Of a stretch of 40,179 nucleotides of DNA, positions 12,835-24,538 are shown piece by piece; position 1 is the first letter of the stretch; the number at the start of each line of letters is the position of its first letter. This DNA is from Ophiothrix spiculata (taxonomy: Eukaryota; Echinodermata; Ophiuroidea; Amphilepidida; Ophiotrichidae): assembly GCA_000969725.1 (NCBI GenBank), contig JXSR01S042591.1. One strand, given 5' to 3'. The notes beneath the pieces were generated by a model that saw nothing but the letters and a program-made list of their open reading frames with translations, was not told the origin of the DNA and did not search any database. A program made the position numbers and the translations under genes.

Positions 12835-14118
12835 ATTTTTATTAAGAGTTAAAATAAATACACATGAAATTATGTACTTTTGATATGATATTATTCTGGC
12901 TGTATTATGGCTTCTTTATATCCAAGCGTATATTTTCAAAGTTCTTGCTATCAGTGAGTAGCAGATTATCTTAGCTTTAGGCCTATTGTCTGAAAGTTTG
13001 ATAGCAATTGACCACTATTTCCGAGAGCTATGGTCATTTAATGGTTGATAACACATACATTTTAGTCTACCGATGCTATATTCTGTCACATGGTTTCAAA
13101 AAGGGTGGTTAACGCTACCTTATAACTTCAATATTGGCAACCATAAAGTGTTTTATTTAGTACCGTGGTATAGCCAAGGGTCTCTCCTAAACGTTCATAG
13201 CAAAATAAATACAATTGACCAAGGTACAACGTCTGTAGTTTCACATAAATATATAAATCAATTATCAAGTATTAATCAGTTGTGAAATTATGATAGACTT
13301 CAATGGAAAAATGTGTGTCGTGTCGAGATACCGAATATTACTAATTTGATTTTTTTTTCTCCACCACACGTCATTAACGTCATGAGTCGAATGTAGATAT
13401 CTTTGCTCGAAAATAAAACTACACAAATAAAGGCATGCGAGTTTCCGCTGGTTATAAATCCCCATCACGAAGAGTATAATGTAATATAGCATAGGGAATA
13501 GTTACCCGGTTCGTCTCACTCGTCTAGATGATTAAACTACATTAACCCATCTTTGCTGCGCTAAACTCAACTGCCTCATTCCATGCATTTCTGTCAGTGT
13601 TAAAAGCATGGTTTCTAGCCAAACACGTGACAGACCACAAACACACGTGAACAAGTCTCATAGACATCCAGCTTGTAATTATTAAGTAGCTCATTATTGC
13701 CCTGTAACGCTATGGTAAATTTCGTGGTGGTTAGGAACCAAAGTTGTAAACCATTGAGCAGAAATTTGTTTAAACGTGTTTAAGTGCGTAAACAAAAGAA
13801 TAAGATTCGAAACATTTCAAATTACTAACATGCATATACGTCTAGTTAAAAGTTCAGTTATCATAGTTTATTTCAGTGTGATAATTTGATAAACAAATGA
13901 CTAAATCAGTTCTGAAAACCGTAACATTATTTTAACGGACGTCTAGCAGTTTTCATAATTACATGTAGTTTCCTACCCTAAAACGAAAATATCAGTAAAT
14001 TTCATACTAATAATTTATCAATTATTTGTTGACCTGGTGTTATACTTTTTGCATGAATAACTTACTGGGTGACTGAGTAATAATGCTTGGTAAATGTTGA
14101 CCATATCTTTCTAGTCAC
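12835..14118. other. Non-coding stretch, no gene seen
   Basis: No recognisable exon, RNA gene or transposon end. Short frames at 13073-13285 and 13265-13492 lack any domain and overlap each other on opposite strands. Confidence 0.5.
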
Positions 14119-15780
14119 ACCCTGGTCACATAACCACCGGTGTCCGACCGGCGTCCCTAAAGCCGGTATGACATCGGTATGAAAATGTGATTCCTTGCGG
14201 AGACCGGTCGGGCTCCGGTAGGTCATTGGTCGGATTTGCCGTAAAAATGAGACTACAACATATGAAACGTGTTTTATCATGGTAGTTCCACCACAACATT
14301 TGAGGTTGGCTATGTTGCAGAGGGATTTTGGAAGTTTGAATCATAGAAATAACATTGTGATAGAAATCTTATCATAATTATCTTAATGTTATTCCACTTT
14401 TAATTTGACTTATTCCCATGACAAAAATATAGATTGATAAGGAAATCTAAAACATATAAATATTAACCGCGATGAGTAATTAAAAACTGAAACTGCAGCG
14501 GATTTTGGTCCGAACGGGTTTCGATCCGTCTTTTCTCCGAAATTCGGAGAAACGGCCTTTCGGAATTAAAACCGTTCGAGATAAAAACCGTTCAGAGTAA
14601 AATTCATTCGGAGAAATGACCGTTCGGAACAAAAACCGGAATTAAGATTTTTGGAGCAAAAACCTTTCGGATTAAAAACCTGTCGGATCAAATGACTAAA
14701 AATCATTCGGAGAAACGGCCGTTCGGAGTAAAATCTTTTGGAGAAAAAAACAAACGTTCGGAGTAAAAACCATTCGGAGAAACGGTCGTTCGGAACGAAA
14801 ACCGTTCGGGAGAATGACACGTCGGAACAACGGCCTGTCCCCGAGATCCTCCCAAATTTCAATACAATTTTAAGAAAGAATTACTCATCCATATACCAAA
14901 TCTCCCAAATTTTGAGTCAAATTTAATCAAAAACCTTCTATTTAAATATTAAATATGCATTATTTTGGCTAAATTATCTGAAGTTTGAGAAGAAATGTCA
15001 AAATTTGCGCCATTTGGCGCACACTTTTGAAAATTTTGAAGAATGAACTCATCAAAATACAACATTTTGCGAAGAAAAAGGACCAATTAAAAGACCAGAG
15101 AGCCTGATTTTGCTACCCGAATTTGCAGCACGTGCCCATAACCTCTTTTGAATTAAGAAGGCCTACCCCTGGGGTTTGAATAGTTTCCGGGGTTGATGCC
15201 CGAACGGAGCGCGGTCGGTGACCAACCGGACCCCGGTCGGCGACCGGTTGGTGACCCATCGATGTCTGGCATGCCAAAATTAATTGACTAGCATTCAAAA
15301 TTAAAGGGACTGCAGGGCCTATAGATTCTTCCACTATTATTGTACCCACTTTTTACATGAATCAATAGAACATGTATGTTTCCATAATTTAAAGGAATAT
15401 TAAAGAAAAGTGCAATTCTTTACAACTTTATTTTTGCCGTCGACGGGAAAAATGGTGTAAAAACAGTGTTTCTACTTTCAAATCTTAAAAAGATCTTGTT
15501 TTTGCATCTCTGAATATTGCAACTTAATTTTTTCTCAATTTGAGCCATTTCTGTGTAAATTCTTGTACTTTTTGGATCTTCACTACACTTTTAAGCTTTA
15601 ATTTAGAGCATTTCCATTTAAGTGTTTAATTCAAAGTGGAATCTAGGTTAGTCCCTTTAAAACAAATCAATATTTAAGTTTGCGATGTCCGGTCGGACAC
15701 CGGTCGGCGTCTGTGGTATACAGCCCGGTATGACACCGTAAACACATCGTAACCTTGCCGCAAGCTTATGTGACCAGGGT
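14119..15780. mobile_element. 1.66-kb non-autonomous DNA element with short terminal inverted repeats
   Basis: The left end reads ACCCTGGTCACATAA and the right end is its reverse complement TTATGTGACCAGGGT. Just inside both ends, and again near 15190-15265, are GC-rich blocks rich in ACCGG and GTCGG words (for example GGTCGGACACCGGTCGGCG), which contrast with the AT-rich surroundings. A 16-17 bp minisatellite occupies 14535-14835. No transposase frame was found. The flanks (CTAGTCAC left, ATGATCAG right) show no clear target-site duplication, so the superfamily is unknown. Confidence 0.65.
14535..14835. repeat. Minisatellite of 16-17 bp TTCGGAG units
   Basis: Units alternate between forms like TTCGGAGAAACGGCCG and TTCGGAGTAAAAACCG, with drift and small indels, through most of this interval. 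The open frame on the minus strand at 14566-14862 is only the translation of this repeat (recurring Phe, Ser, Glu and Arg) and has no other support as a gene. Confidence 0.8.
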
Positions 15781-15794
15781 ATGATCAGCTACAA

Positions 15795-16021
15795 ACAATG
15801 GAGTTGCAGTCAATGATGCAGGAGCTAGATACAGAGAGTCGTGCTGGACTTCGCATGAATATAAAGAAAACCTAAGTGATGATAAGTCAGAGGTCAGAAA
15901 ATCATGTATCTGGGAAAGAAAATCTCATTGGAAAACGAAACGGCAGGGGAAGTAAAGAGAGGAATCCAACTAGCATGGGCAAAATTCAGCAAACTAAATT
16001 ACATATTTCGTGATGATAAAC
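15795..16021 (+). pseudogene. LINE reverse-transcriptase fragment, RTE-like or related, broken
   Basis: One frame reads LQSMMQELDTESRAGLRMNI followed by KKT and a stop. This matches the stretch of LINE reverse transcriptases in which a helix ending GLxMNxKKTKVM follows the catalytic region. After a frame change the plus strand reads YLGKKISLENETAGEVKRGI and then QLAWAKFSKLNYIF, matching the YLG-x-IS and RRI-x-x-AW-x-x-F-x-KL landmarks of the same domain. Only about 75 residues of the palm/thumb boundary survive, with a stop and a frameshift. No 5' part, endonuclease or tail was found. It begins directly after the 14119-15780 element. The clade call is inferred from a few motif residues. Confidence 0.75.
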
Positions 16022-16637
16022 TTTAATATATTAATGGAAATGTCCAATGAATGTGCTTCAGGTTTGTTTTTTTTTTTGGTCTCTTCTTACTATATACTCT
16101 GTGGTTAAGCTTAAAGATAAATACATAATCAAAATCAGTAGTAAAATAACTTAATGTAAGTAAAACAAGCATAATGTGTGTATATATATTTTTGTCAAAA
16201 ACGAGGGGGTAACGTCCTCCCTTAATTTCTCAAAATGCTCAACAGTTTTAGAGTTGCATCATCCAGACTGGGTTGCGACTCTTTCCGTGTAGTTCAATTA
16301 GACCCGGACTCCTGGTTATGTGAGTCACTCAGTCTCATTACACCGGCTTCTAATGGTAGACAGTCATAGTGTTTGTAGTTATACCCTCAGTGTGTCGTTC
16401 AGGAATTTACAACAATTGAATTTAGAGGTTTTTTTTTTTAATTATCCGTTCTTTGCAAATCGGTATCGCATGTTAAAGACCTTGAAAAATTCTGACCACA
16501 AATTGATAAGACTTGGTTAGTGTGCCAAAAGTTGCCAGAAAAACGTTAATTTAATTCATCTGCATGCGTGTCGAATTCATGTGTAAGAACTTATGACGCA
16601 GAGTTTATTGTACTAGTGATGTAAATATGAATGCACC
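16022..16637. other. Non-coding stretch, no gene seen
   Basis: AT-rich DNA with T runs. The open frame at 16320-16520 has no recognisable domain. Confidence 0.45.
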
Positions 16638-16641
16638 TTAA

Positions 16642-16786
16642 GGCGGTGTCACACATCACCGTACCGTATGAATAACGTACTAATAACGAACTTGTTTGGT
16701 AATCGATATTACATGTATTTCAATGACAAATCCAGTGTACGTTATTAGTACGTTATTCGTACGTTTTGTGATGTGTGACACCGCCT
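16642..16786. mobile_element. 145-bp palindromic MITE with TTAA target site
   Basis: The element lies between TTAA at 16638-16641 and TTAA at 16787-16790. Its ends are perfect inverted repeats, GGCGGTGTCACACATCAC on the left and GTGATGTGTGACACCGCC on the right. The next bases also pair (AATAACGTACTAATAACG with CGTTATTAGTACGTTATT), so most of the element can fold into one hairpin. It is non-coding and the ends are well preserved, suggesting a fairly recent insertion. Confidence 0.9.
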
Positions 16787-16790
16787 TTAA

Positions 16791-19014
16791 TGATTTTGAG
16801 CATTCTTTTCCGCTGTCTTATCTAGAGGTGTCATTGGAGTTGTTTACCACACGAAATAACAGCGTATGAATCTTTACGGATCACTTACACCCTTTACTCT
16901 AAACCAATTATTAAAGGCTACATGTTTAGGTTTTATTTCAAGTAACACTACGCCGCCATCACGAATACTGCTGCTGGCATGGATTAAGAGCATGGTCCAT
17001 TGATCTTGCATAGTTTTATTATAATAAAATGTGACCCGTCATATTGAAAGGTACCTTAAGGGTCCCAAAATGAAAATTGATTTTTTGGTCTTATCTAAAA
17101 TATTTTATTTTCAGCTTTCAAATGACACCTTGGTTTTGGTTATTGGATGTTTGATTGCAAAGTTACATCTAAATTGATAAAAAAGCATCGGGCTGATTCA
17201 GAAAAATATAGTTCTGACAAAATTGAGTTTAAAGTTTCTGTTCTGGTAAAACTTGAATGGAAATTGATTTTTATCTCGGTTTTAAACCATTTGTCTTATA
17301 TTTTGGATATCGGCACCTGATTAATATGATAGAATACACTTCATAGGTAACGTTTCTGTTGACATTATAAATTATTCGACCTTGGACGTGATTTTGACTA
17401 TGATCAGCTTCAATTTCCTGTATCTCGTAAGTTACTATAGCGATCCACTTTTCATCTTCAATGTCACCTCTCAAAATTGAGATTTTTAGCTGGTAAGAAT
17501 TTTTAACTAGTTTATGTTACAATCCCCAAACCATTCTTTCAAATATGTTCCCATTGTTTAGAAAAGTGAGACAATATGTCATTGTCTAATTACTGTCGGG
17601 GTCTGACAGTAATTACAACACAGTAGTCTATAGGGGATTTTTAAAATACTGAAAAGCTTGTAACTTGAAAACAAATTGTCAGAATCAAGTGAAATTTTCA
17701 GACTACATTTATGTTGTCACGGTATTCTTCTTTTTATTTAGCTTGAAAAAGAGGAGAGGTTTTTGTCACACCAGAATCGTGAATTACACCTTAATGATAC
17801 CTTTCGATATGACGTATCACAAATGTTCTGCAGTAATTGTTCTGTTGTTGCTCAACTAGCGTTCTTGTCGAAACCATTGACTTAAGTGCCTTTTATTATA
17901 AAATGTTGCCTGGCATCGACCAAAGGTTACATTACGAAAACAGCCCTACTTAACGCCCAGCAATAGCAATGCCATAAAAACCAATACAAATTTCCTCCTT
18001 TTCAAAGGGACAAGTTGGACAACACTCAGAACGTCCAATCGTTTAATTTCCGTCTCATAATTATAGAATCAATAAAATTCATAAGACAGGGCGTCTCGTG
18101 TCTGTGTTATAAGAGAGAAATGTGAACATTACGATAAGATTTTGAAGAATATAAATCGTATAATGCAGAGCAGAACATATGTAAAAAAGAACAGCATCTT
18201 GTATGACGCATTGGTATCTCCTATACACATTTTTTCTGTTTTCTTTTTTATGCAAGTTGATGGTTTCTCCAGTGATACATTAGAATTTTGAATATTATAT
18301 TTTTATTTTTCTGTGTTAACCCTAGCTGTTTCAAACTTTAAAAACCCGTAGATTATTTTATTGTTATTTCTAGCTTTTAGACAGGAAATCTTAACACCGA
18401 ATGCTTGTATATGTTGTGTAATACTAGTATATTGTTTCGTCATTAACCGTTAATATTCTTGGAGACGAGACATTCAGTGATAAAATAGATGTTTCCGTCA
18501 TAAGAGTGCATCAATTTATTTTGCAGTCTTAAGGATATAAAATGTTTGATACGATTTCGACATTTTAAAAGCAGTTTAAAGAGGTAGTGTATTGACATTA
18601 AGTGCTTTTTGCTATTAAACATGTTAACATATTAAACATCAGCACGTGCACATTAAATGACAGTCGTGCAGTATCATTCATTTTTAACCAAACAATTTGT
18701 TTTTAGGGGCGTATTCGTGGATCTATCATAAAATAGTTTTCTTATGTGATAGATTGCTTTACTTTCTAGGAAACAATATTTTACACATTTAATAGCATTA
18801 ATTGGTTTTCTAAATAAGTCGGTTTTTTTATAACGCTTCAATTCTAAGACAGAGTTAACAAGTTTCAAATATTATCTACTGTCATATGAATAAGAACCGT
18901 TTGTATCAAATTCAATCAATTTGAATCATGTAATTTAATTTGATTGAATTTCATATATTTTGTTTCATAGATACGGATGGTAATAATTTTCATTTATTTA
19001 TAACATTCAGCTGA
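16791..19014. other. Non-coding stretch, no gene seen
   Basis: A perfect 9-bp stem (ATTACTGTC and GACAGTAAT around GGGGTCT) lies at 17589-17613. The stretch 17035-17650 reads like an old dispersed repeat (starting GTGACCCGTCATATTGAAAG), but there is no second copy in the window to prove it. Open frames at 17271-17474, 17665-17859 and 18674-18868 show no domains. Confidence 0.45.
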
Positions 19015-19256
19015 AAGCCAGGCTAAATCCCAATAGTGCACATTCATTAAATTCAAGGGACGCCTCAGTGGTGTGAAAGACAGAATATTGGAAATAATTT
19101 ATGATTTTAGATGCAGGAAGAAACTGAAGTGCTCGGAGAAAACCTGCGAGGACGAGTCGACAACCAAATTAACGTACAACTTAGGTCCGACCGGGAATCG
19201 AACCCGGGCAGCAGCGGTGAAAGGCGGGGCATACACGCTGCGCTAACCAGCCCCCA
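19015..19256 (-). mobile_element. tRNA-derived SINE (minus strand)
   Basis: The head is at 19256 and reads leftward. It has an A-box-like TGGTTAGCGCAG (19238-19249) and an exact B box GGTTCGATTCC (19194-19204), as in an RNA polymerase III promoter. The body then contains GCAGGTTTTCTCCGAGCAC, a segment also found after the heads of the two SINEs at 29655 and 32201. The tail end near 19015 is uncertain. It is not a working tRNA gene, because the sequence between the boxes is too long and no cloverleaf closes. Confidence 0.8.
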
Positions 19257-19575
19257 ACAAAAAACAGTGGCAATAGATTATTATGCATTAATATAAAACT
19301 ATGTTTAAATTGGTGAAGACTATTTAGCCAGTTTAGTTTCAAAAAATTCAAAATAAATCAAATATTGGAAACAAATATAAAACTTATTAACGAAAATGTA
19401 AAATTAATTAACGAGGCAGACCGTCTAGTGACGTGCCAAAGGGGGATGGGGTATATATTCCCCAGTTTTGTGTGTTAGTCGGGGAAAAAGGCCCATTCGG
19501 GGATTTTGACGATAAAAAGATAGAAAAGAAAGGGGAGGAGAGAACAAAATCAAAAGAAAATAAAAGGAAAATAGT
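19257..19575. other. Non-coding stretch, no gene seen
   Basis: AT-rich, with an A-rich patch at 19515-19575 that directly precedes the palindromic element. No coding or RNA feature was recognised. Confidence 0.45.
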
Positions 19576-19860
19576 TTAAATCATTACATGTGCCTTGCCT
19601 TAAACTTTTGTACCACTGATTTTGACATTTAATTGGTAATAAATCATCCAATATTTAGCCCACGCACTACTATGTGGTCTACTTTGAGGGTTGTGAAGGA
19701 CACAATGATACCCTCAAGGCATATTCCTGTCATTTAAGGCATGAAAAATGGTAACGTAGTGGGTTGTGGACTAAATATCGGATGATTTATTACCGGTGAA
19801 ATGTCAAAATCAATGGTACAAAAGTTTAAGGCAAGTAACATGTAATGATGTTTTAAACAT
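19576..19860. mobile_element. 285-bp palindromic MITE
   Basis: Two arms of about 115 bases pair across a centre near 19717. The left arm runs GTTTAAATCATTACATG, then CTTAAACTTTTGTACCA, then GATTTTGACATTT, then AATAAATCATCCAATATTTAG. The right arm is its diverged complement, ending ACATGTAATGATGTTTTAAAC. There is no coding content. The target-site duplication is not clear. Confidence 0.8.
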
Positions 19861-20316
19861 CGTTGAAACCTTGCCGTGCGCTTGTAAGACCTTTTTGTTT
19901 TCGCTTGTCAGTTTTCAAAAGCTACGTCAACACATTTTGGTTGTACTTTTTTATTTTTAGTCGTATGTTATGTTGTTGTACGCATATTCATTGCTTTAAA
20001 AACAAAATAAAACAAAATAGACAACCTCCTTCTAATTTCCACCATAGTATAATGTACAAACTTTGTAATTGCAAATTAGCGTATCTCAGACATACGTTGT
20101 TTTGCCAAATTAAGAACACCACAATGAGTGATGTAACTTGTTCTGCCACAAAAATCGAGAGGAACAGTACAAAAGGTGCTGAGATTCGTTCTACTATCTC
20201 CGAAGTGAAGATATATTGACCCGTGTCTTCCTAAGGGGGCATGGTTGTTACCACTTCGTTGTGTTAGTTCGTTTGGGACAAAAAGCACACTAAACAAAGT
20301 GGCCCTTGGCATTTAA
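19861..20316. other. Non-coding stretch, no convincing gene
   Basis: The open frame at 19863-20219 (118 codons, plus) starts at the border of the MITE and shows no domain, so it is probably chance. Nothing else was recognised. Confidence 0.4.
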
Positions 20317-21270
20317 GTAATTCCTGATGAATCATCTGCAGTCATTTTGATGACAACAATATCGGTATTAGTATATGGTAGGCCGTAAAAGAAGAGAATG
20401 GTTGGCACCTGAACAAAAGTCGTCATTTTGGAAAATATCAGCATACATACATACCCATGAAACTTACATGTTCAAAATATTGTTTCCTTTATTTATTAGC
20501 AAAAAACAAGATGACATTTCGACATTTAGAAGTTTAGTAACATCATTTGAAACAATTTCCATGATCTTAGTATCAATGGAAAAAGGAGACTCTACCCTAT
20601 ACAATAATATAAATTTCAAGGTCATCATGGAATCACTCCTCCTCAGGAAGACGTTTTACAGAAAAAGGCCCAAGAAAACGATGGTTAATCATTTACACGT
20701 GAAAGTGATTGTGATAGAATTTCACAAAAATGTATAGAGAAAAATATAGATGGTTATAGGGTTACCGCCACAAAAACGAAAAACAAAGCGACAATGTGCA
20801 TTTAGGTTATTGTTTTTACGGTCATTTTGACGAAAACAGTCTCGGGTACCACCTAAGATGGGGTTATGGTAGACCGTCAATTCCGAGGGTATGGGTGGGA
20901 TGGTTGCCACCTGGACAAAATTAAATCGCCATTTTGAAAAATATCTGTATGGTATGGAGTTGACACTTACAGGATATGTTAGAATTGTCGTTTCCTTTAA
21001 TTATTAGCAAAAAATCCGACAATTCTAACATTTAGAACTTTATAACGATTTTTTGAAAAAGTGACTATTTTTGCCAAAAAGCGAAATTTTTCGTCCGGAA
21101 TTAGTTTGTGACAACCGATTTTCATGACCTTGGTATTAAATGGAAGAGGAGACCCTATTCTTTACAAAAGTACCAAAACAATATAACTTTAGGTGTGTAA
21201 ATTTTGAAGTTTTAACCCTCCTCCTCGGGAAAACGTGTTACAACAAAAGGTTCAGGAATACGAGGATTAT
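20317..21270 (+). repeat. Diverged ~480-bp tandem direct duplication
   Basis: Two head-to-tail copies, about 20317-20695 and 20795-21270. Shared landmarks occur in the same order: a TTATGGTAGACCGT-like start, GGTTGCCACCTGGACAAAA against GGTTGGCACCTGAACAAAA, CCATTTTG-AAAATATC, TTGT/CGTTTCCTTTA-TTATTAGCAAAAAA, ACATTTAGAA, CATGA-CTT-GTAT, GAGACCCTA and CTCCTCCTC-GG-AA. The second copy carries an extra stretch near 21030-21100. The open frame at 20375-20737 lies inside the first copy, is not conserved as a reading frame in the second, and is not considered a gene. Confidence 0.7.
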
Positions 21271-21419
21271 TAAAACAATATTCAACCATGCAATTATTTA
21301 AATTAGTTCATACAACATTGCCCTACTTAAGTTCGTGTATAAATACGGATAACAAAGTAACCCGGGGATGGGGGGCGCTTCAACAATAGAGTGGTAGCCA
21401 TGCTTTTCAGAGCTCCTCG

Positions 21420-21835
21420 TAATTGATCCCTAAATGGCGTAATTGTTGAGAGCAAATTGCAACCCTAAATGGCGTAAGGTCCGAGTGAAGATGTTGAAAA
21501 TCGCACCCCAAATGGTGTAATTGCGTAAGTTTGGAATGACCATTTGCTAAAAATTAGGTATTAAAAAGTATACAATTGAAGTTGTTCATTTATTTACCAT
21601 GCTTACATGAAGTCAATACTTATTTTCTCTTGCTTTAAGAACTTTTTATGCAAAAAATATACAGCACAATACTCAGCTGAGCAACTCTTAGTGAAAAGTG
21701 ACCCTTGGCAGCAAAGTTAGCCTGAATTTAGAACCCTAAATGGCGTAAATCATGCTGACAACTACCCCTTTTTCAAAAACGTAGACGCCACTTGTGGTAC
21801 AAAATCAGACCCTTTTACGCCATTTTTATGATGAG
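21420..21835. repeat. Dispersed CCTAAATGGCGTAA motif, five or more copies in both orientations
   Basis: The words CCCTAAATGGCGTAA or close variants occur near 21428, 21461, 21509 (CCCCAAATGGTGTAA) and 21732, with an inverted, partly matching TTTTACGCCATTT near 21814. Spacing is irregular, so this is not a simple minisatellite. The intervening DNA has no coding content. The pattern suggests a palindromic repeat element with internal motif copies. Confidence 0.55.
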
Positions 21836-23667
21836 CACGAGTACCAATTGCCATCCTGAGCACTTTGTTAACCGAATTGTAAATTGAAAAAGACATCATG
21901 CCTCAAATGTAAAGTATAATCCAACTTATCTCATTGTTGTACATCCCATCCAGGATGTAGCACTGAAAAAGAGCTCTGTAGTGCAATAAAATATCCTCTT
22001 TTCCTTTGGGAATAGATTCTAAACTACTTTGTTAATATTTCGGGCAACACCAATCACCATTTGCTTCATATCTTATGACAAGTGCCGATAGTTATGGTTG
22101 TCACGAGTGTTACTTAATATAAACTAAAACAGGTCAAACTAAATTAGAAACGCATATTGTTACAAAGATGTGTCAGAATTACTTAACTGATTTAGCTCCA
22201 TCAGGAATGATCAGTTGAAAGATGGCACAGAGCAACATAACGTGTTGGAACATGACTAGAAGCATATAGTTAGCACCTTAAAACGATCAAAACAATATAT
22301 TGTTAAAACGAAAACCACATCGTTTCTTAAGCCTAAAGAAATGGTGCTAAGTTTAACAAATTATTAGAAATAAAGTACAGCTAATTATAGATTTGATAAA
22401 AGTATCATGGGTTTGCCATAAATTGTTAAGAGTTATATATTTTAAATGGCATTCTTAAGAAGAAGTCATTATAAAAATAATAGTTATTCTTAACCATGGC
22501 TTAAATATTATTTAGGACCTATATGACTAAAACAGCGCTAAATCAAAACGAAAAAACAAACATCGACAATACTCACACCTGTTTCAAAAATGGAAAAATT
22601 TTGACATGTTTCTTTTTTAAAATCAATTGAATATGCGTCTTTTAGAAATTGTTTACAACAGGAATGTCAAAATTGCTAGTAATAATATATCACTAGGGTT
22701 GAAAAGTAAGAAAAAATATGCAAACGGTAAATGGAAGTAACGTAGTCTTAACGATACATGTATATAACTGAAACTACGAGATGTGCGGTACTACCCTATT
22801 GAAGAATACTTTATCAAACAAATCTCCTGGTACACACAGCCAGAGTACTTTATTATTATATCTCGAGTCGATTTGTCTTTTTCCGAACTAAAAATGCTTT
22901 TAGCACGTGATTGATTCACATTCCCGTGTTATCATATAGGCTGTAGTTGTCTTTGACACATATAGAGTGGAAAGAAAAATGATATTTTATAAACTTGCTA
23001 AGTTGTTATCTCTTTTCATAGAAATATGTATTTTTCTTCTGTTTATCTTTCTTGAGTGAGGATAGTGGTACTCGTACCAGAATAGTACTTAATACATGAA
23101 CTTAGATCTGCGTATATTTTAAATCTAGTACTGAGATGACTAACTGATTGACTGACTGACCTTACGAAGTAGCAAAAAATATATGTGTCTAGTAAAAGCA
23201 CACCGCACTAAGCAATTATTCGGTTTAAATCGGTTAATGGATATATTAAAACAATGCTAAATATCATGATTTTATGTAACCACATTTATGCCAGGAGCAA
23301 TTACGTCGTTTATCAGACTTTTAAAAATGACGCCTAAAGTTGGAAGAAGTGTCGCAAAAACCATAAACACACAAACAAACACAAACAAAATAATGAAATA
23401 TAGCAATTAGATACCTTATACACAGTTTCCCAATTCGATTAGGCTGAAAACACTGAATTCAAATGCAAGGAATTTGAAATTCGCCGCCTTTTAAAAACGC
23501 TTTTCTACATCTTAAAAAGATAAAAGATAAAGTATAAAAAGAAATAATAGAACTTGTAAATTAGTCTGACATTTAACTACTCGTTTATCTACTTAATTTA
23601 ATTTCAATTCAATTATCCGAATGCATCTTTACATTCCTTTATTTCTATTTACCACTTCAATTCTTGT
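21836..23667. other. Non-coding stretch, no gene seen
   Basis: AT-rich DNA with a few short simple repeats (for example TGACTGACTGA near 23146). No exon, RNA gene or transposon end was recognised. Confidence 0.5.
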
Positions 23668-24332
23668 ACTTGACAACATGCATTATTCACTTCCCACTTA
23701 TCGTCATATCATATCATATCATTGTATTCGCCGGGTACATATAAATATTGCACAAATACACAAATATAACACATCAAGAAATTTACACAAGGCATATGAT
23801 AACACACAAGTAAGATTTACATTAAAATACACAATAAAATTATTAAAAGCCAGGAAATGCATATTGTTTTTGTGAACAAACCAGATTTGTAAAGTCAAAT
23901 GCAAGAAAAAAATAAATAAAATAAAATGCCGTACTAATTAATCCATGCTGCAGAGGAAAATTACCAGTGTAACGTGAACGTAAACCGAGCGGTGATGATA
24001 ACGTGGATAAGTTGGGCTGATGGAAAGCCTTATTAGTGTAACTCATCTGTTGCCATGGTAAAAGTAAACACACTTAGCACCAGTCATATATTTCTAATTA
24101 TTAATCTTCAACATCCAGTAAACAATATCTAAACAATAACTCTATTTACATTTGCATGGGCGTGACTGCTTATATCAAACATCTGTATGAGTCTCTAGTA
24201 CATCTAGACAGTCAGTTACAATGGAAGCTTACACGAACTAATTGTTCTCAATAATGCATCTATATCTGTAGCCCAGGATGTTCCTCAAATTACACATTAT
24301 TAACATAAACATCCCAATCTATATTACAATCC

Positions 24333-24491
24333 TGCAAACTCTTCAAATCCACATAGGAACACCACGAAGTCCACAAAGGATTGCGTACGGCCACAAAACA
24401 CGAACTCCAGTCGCACAACACTAAAAATGTCACTATGTTTTTTTGTAAAGACACACAACACTAATTAATGCTAAAACCCAATTTTACTACA
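24333..24491 (-). repeat. Left LTR segment that matches the right LTR
   Basis: This is the part of the downstream (3') LTR that can be aligned with the other copy. The LTR continues leftward beyond 24333 without a partner, because the matching part of the other LTR lies in the gap. Confidence 0.85.
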
Positions 24492-24538
24492 TTGCTCCCT
24501 CCCTTCAGGTAGCACTGTCCCCAGTGCGTAAAACACAT

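Noticed and set aside
14566-14862. 98-codon minus-strand frame with repeating Phe/Ser/Glu/Arg
   Set aside because: It is the 16-17 bp minisatellite in one frame; the unit length is not a multiple of three and indels are random with respect to frame.
17035-17650. Possible dispersed repeat starting GTGACCCGTCATATTG
   Set aside because: No second copy, terminal repeat or coding remnant in the window, so it cannot be supported.
20375-20737. 120-codon plus-strand frame
   Set aside because: It lies in one copy of a tandem duplication and is not kept open in the other.
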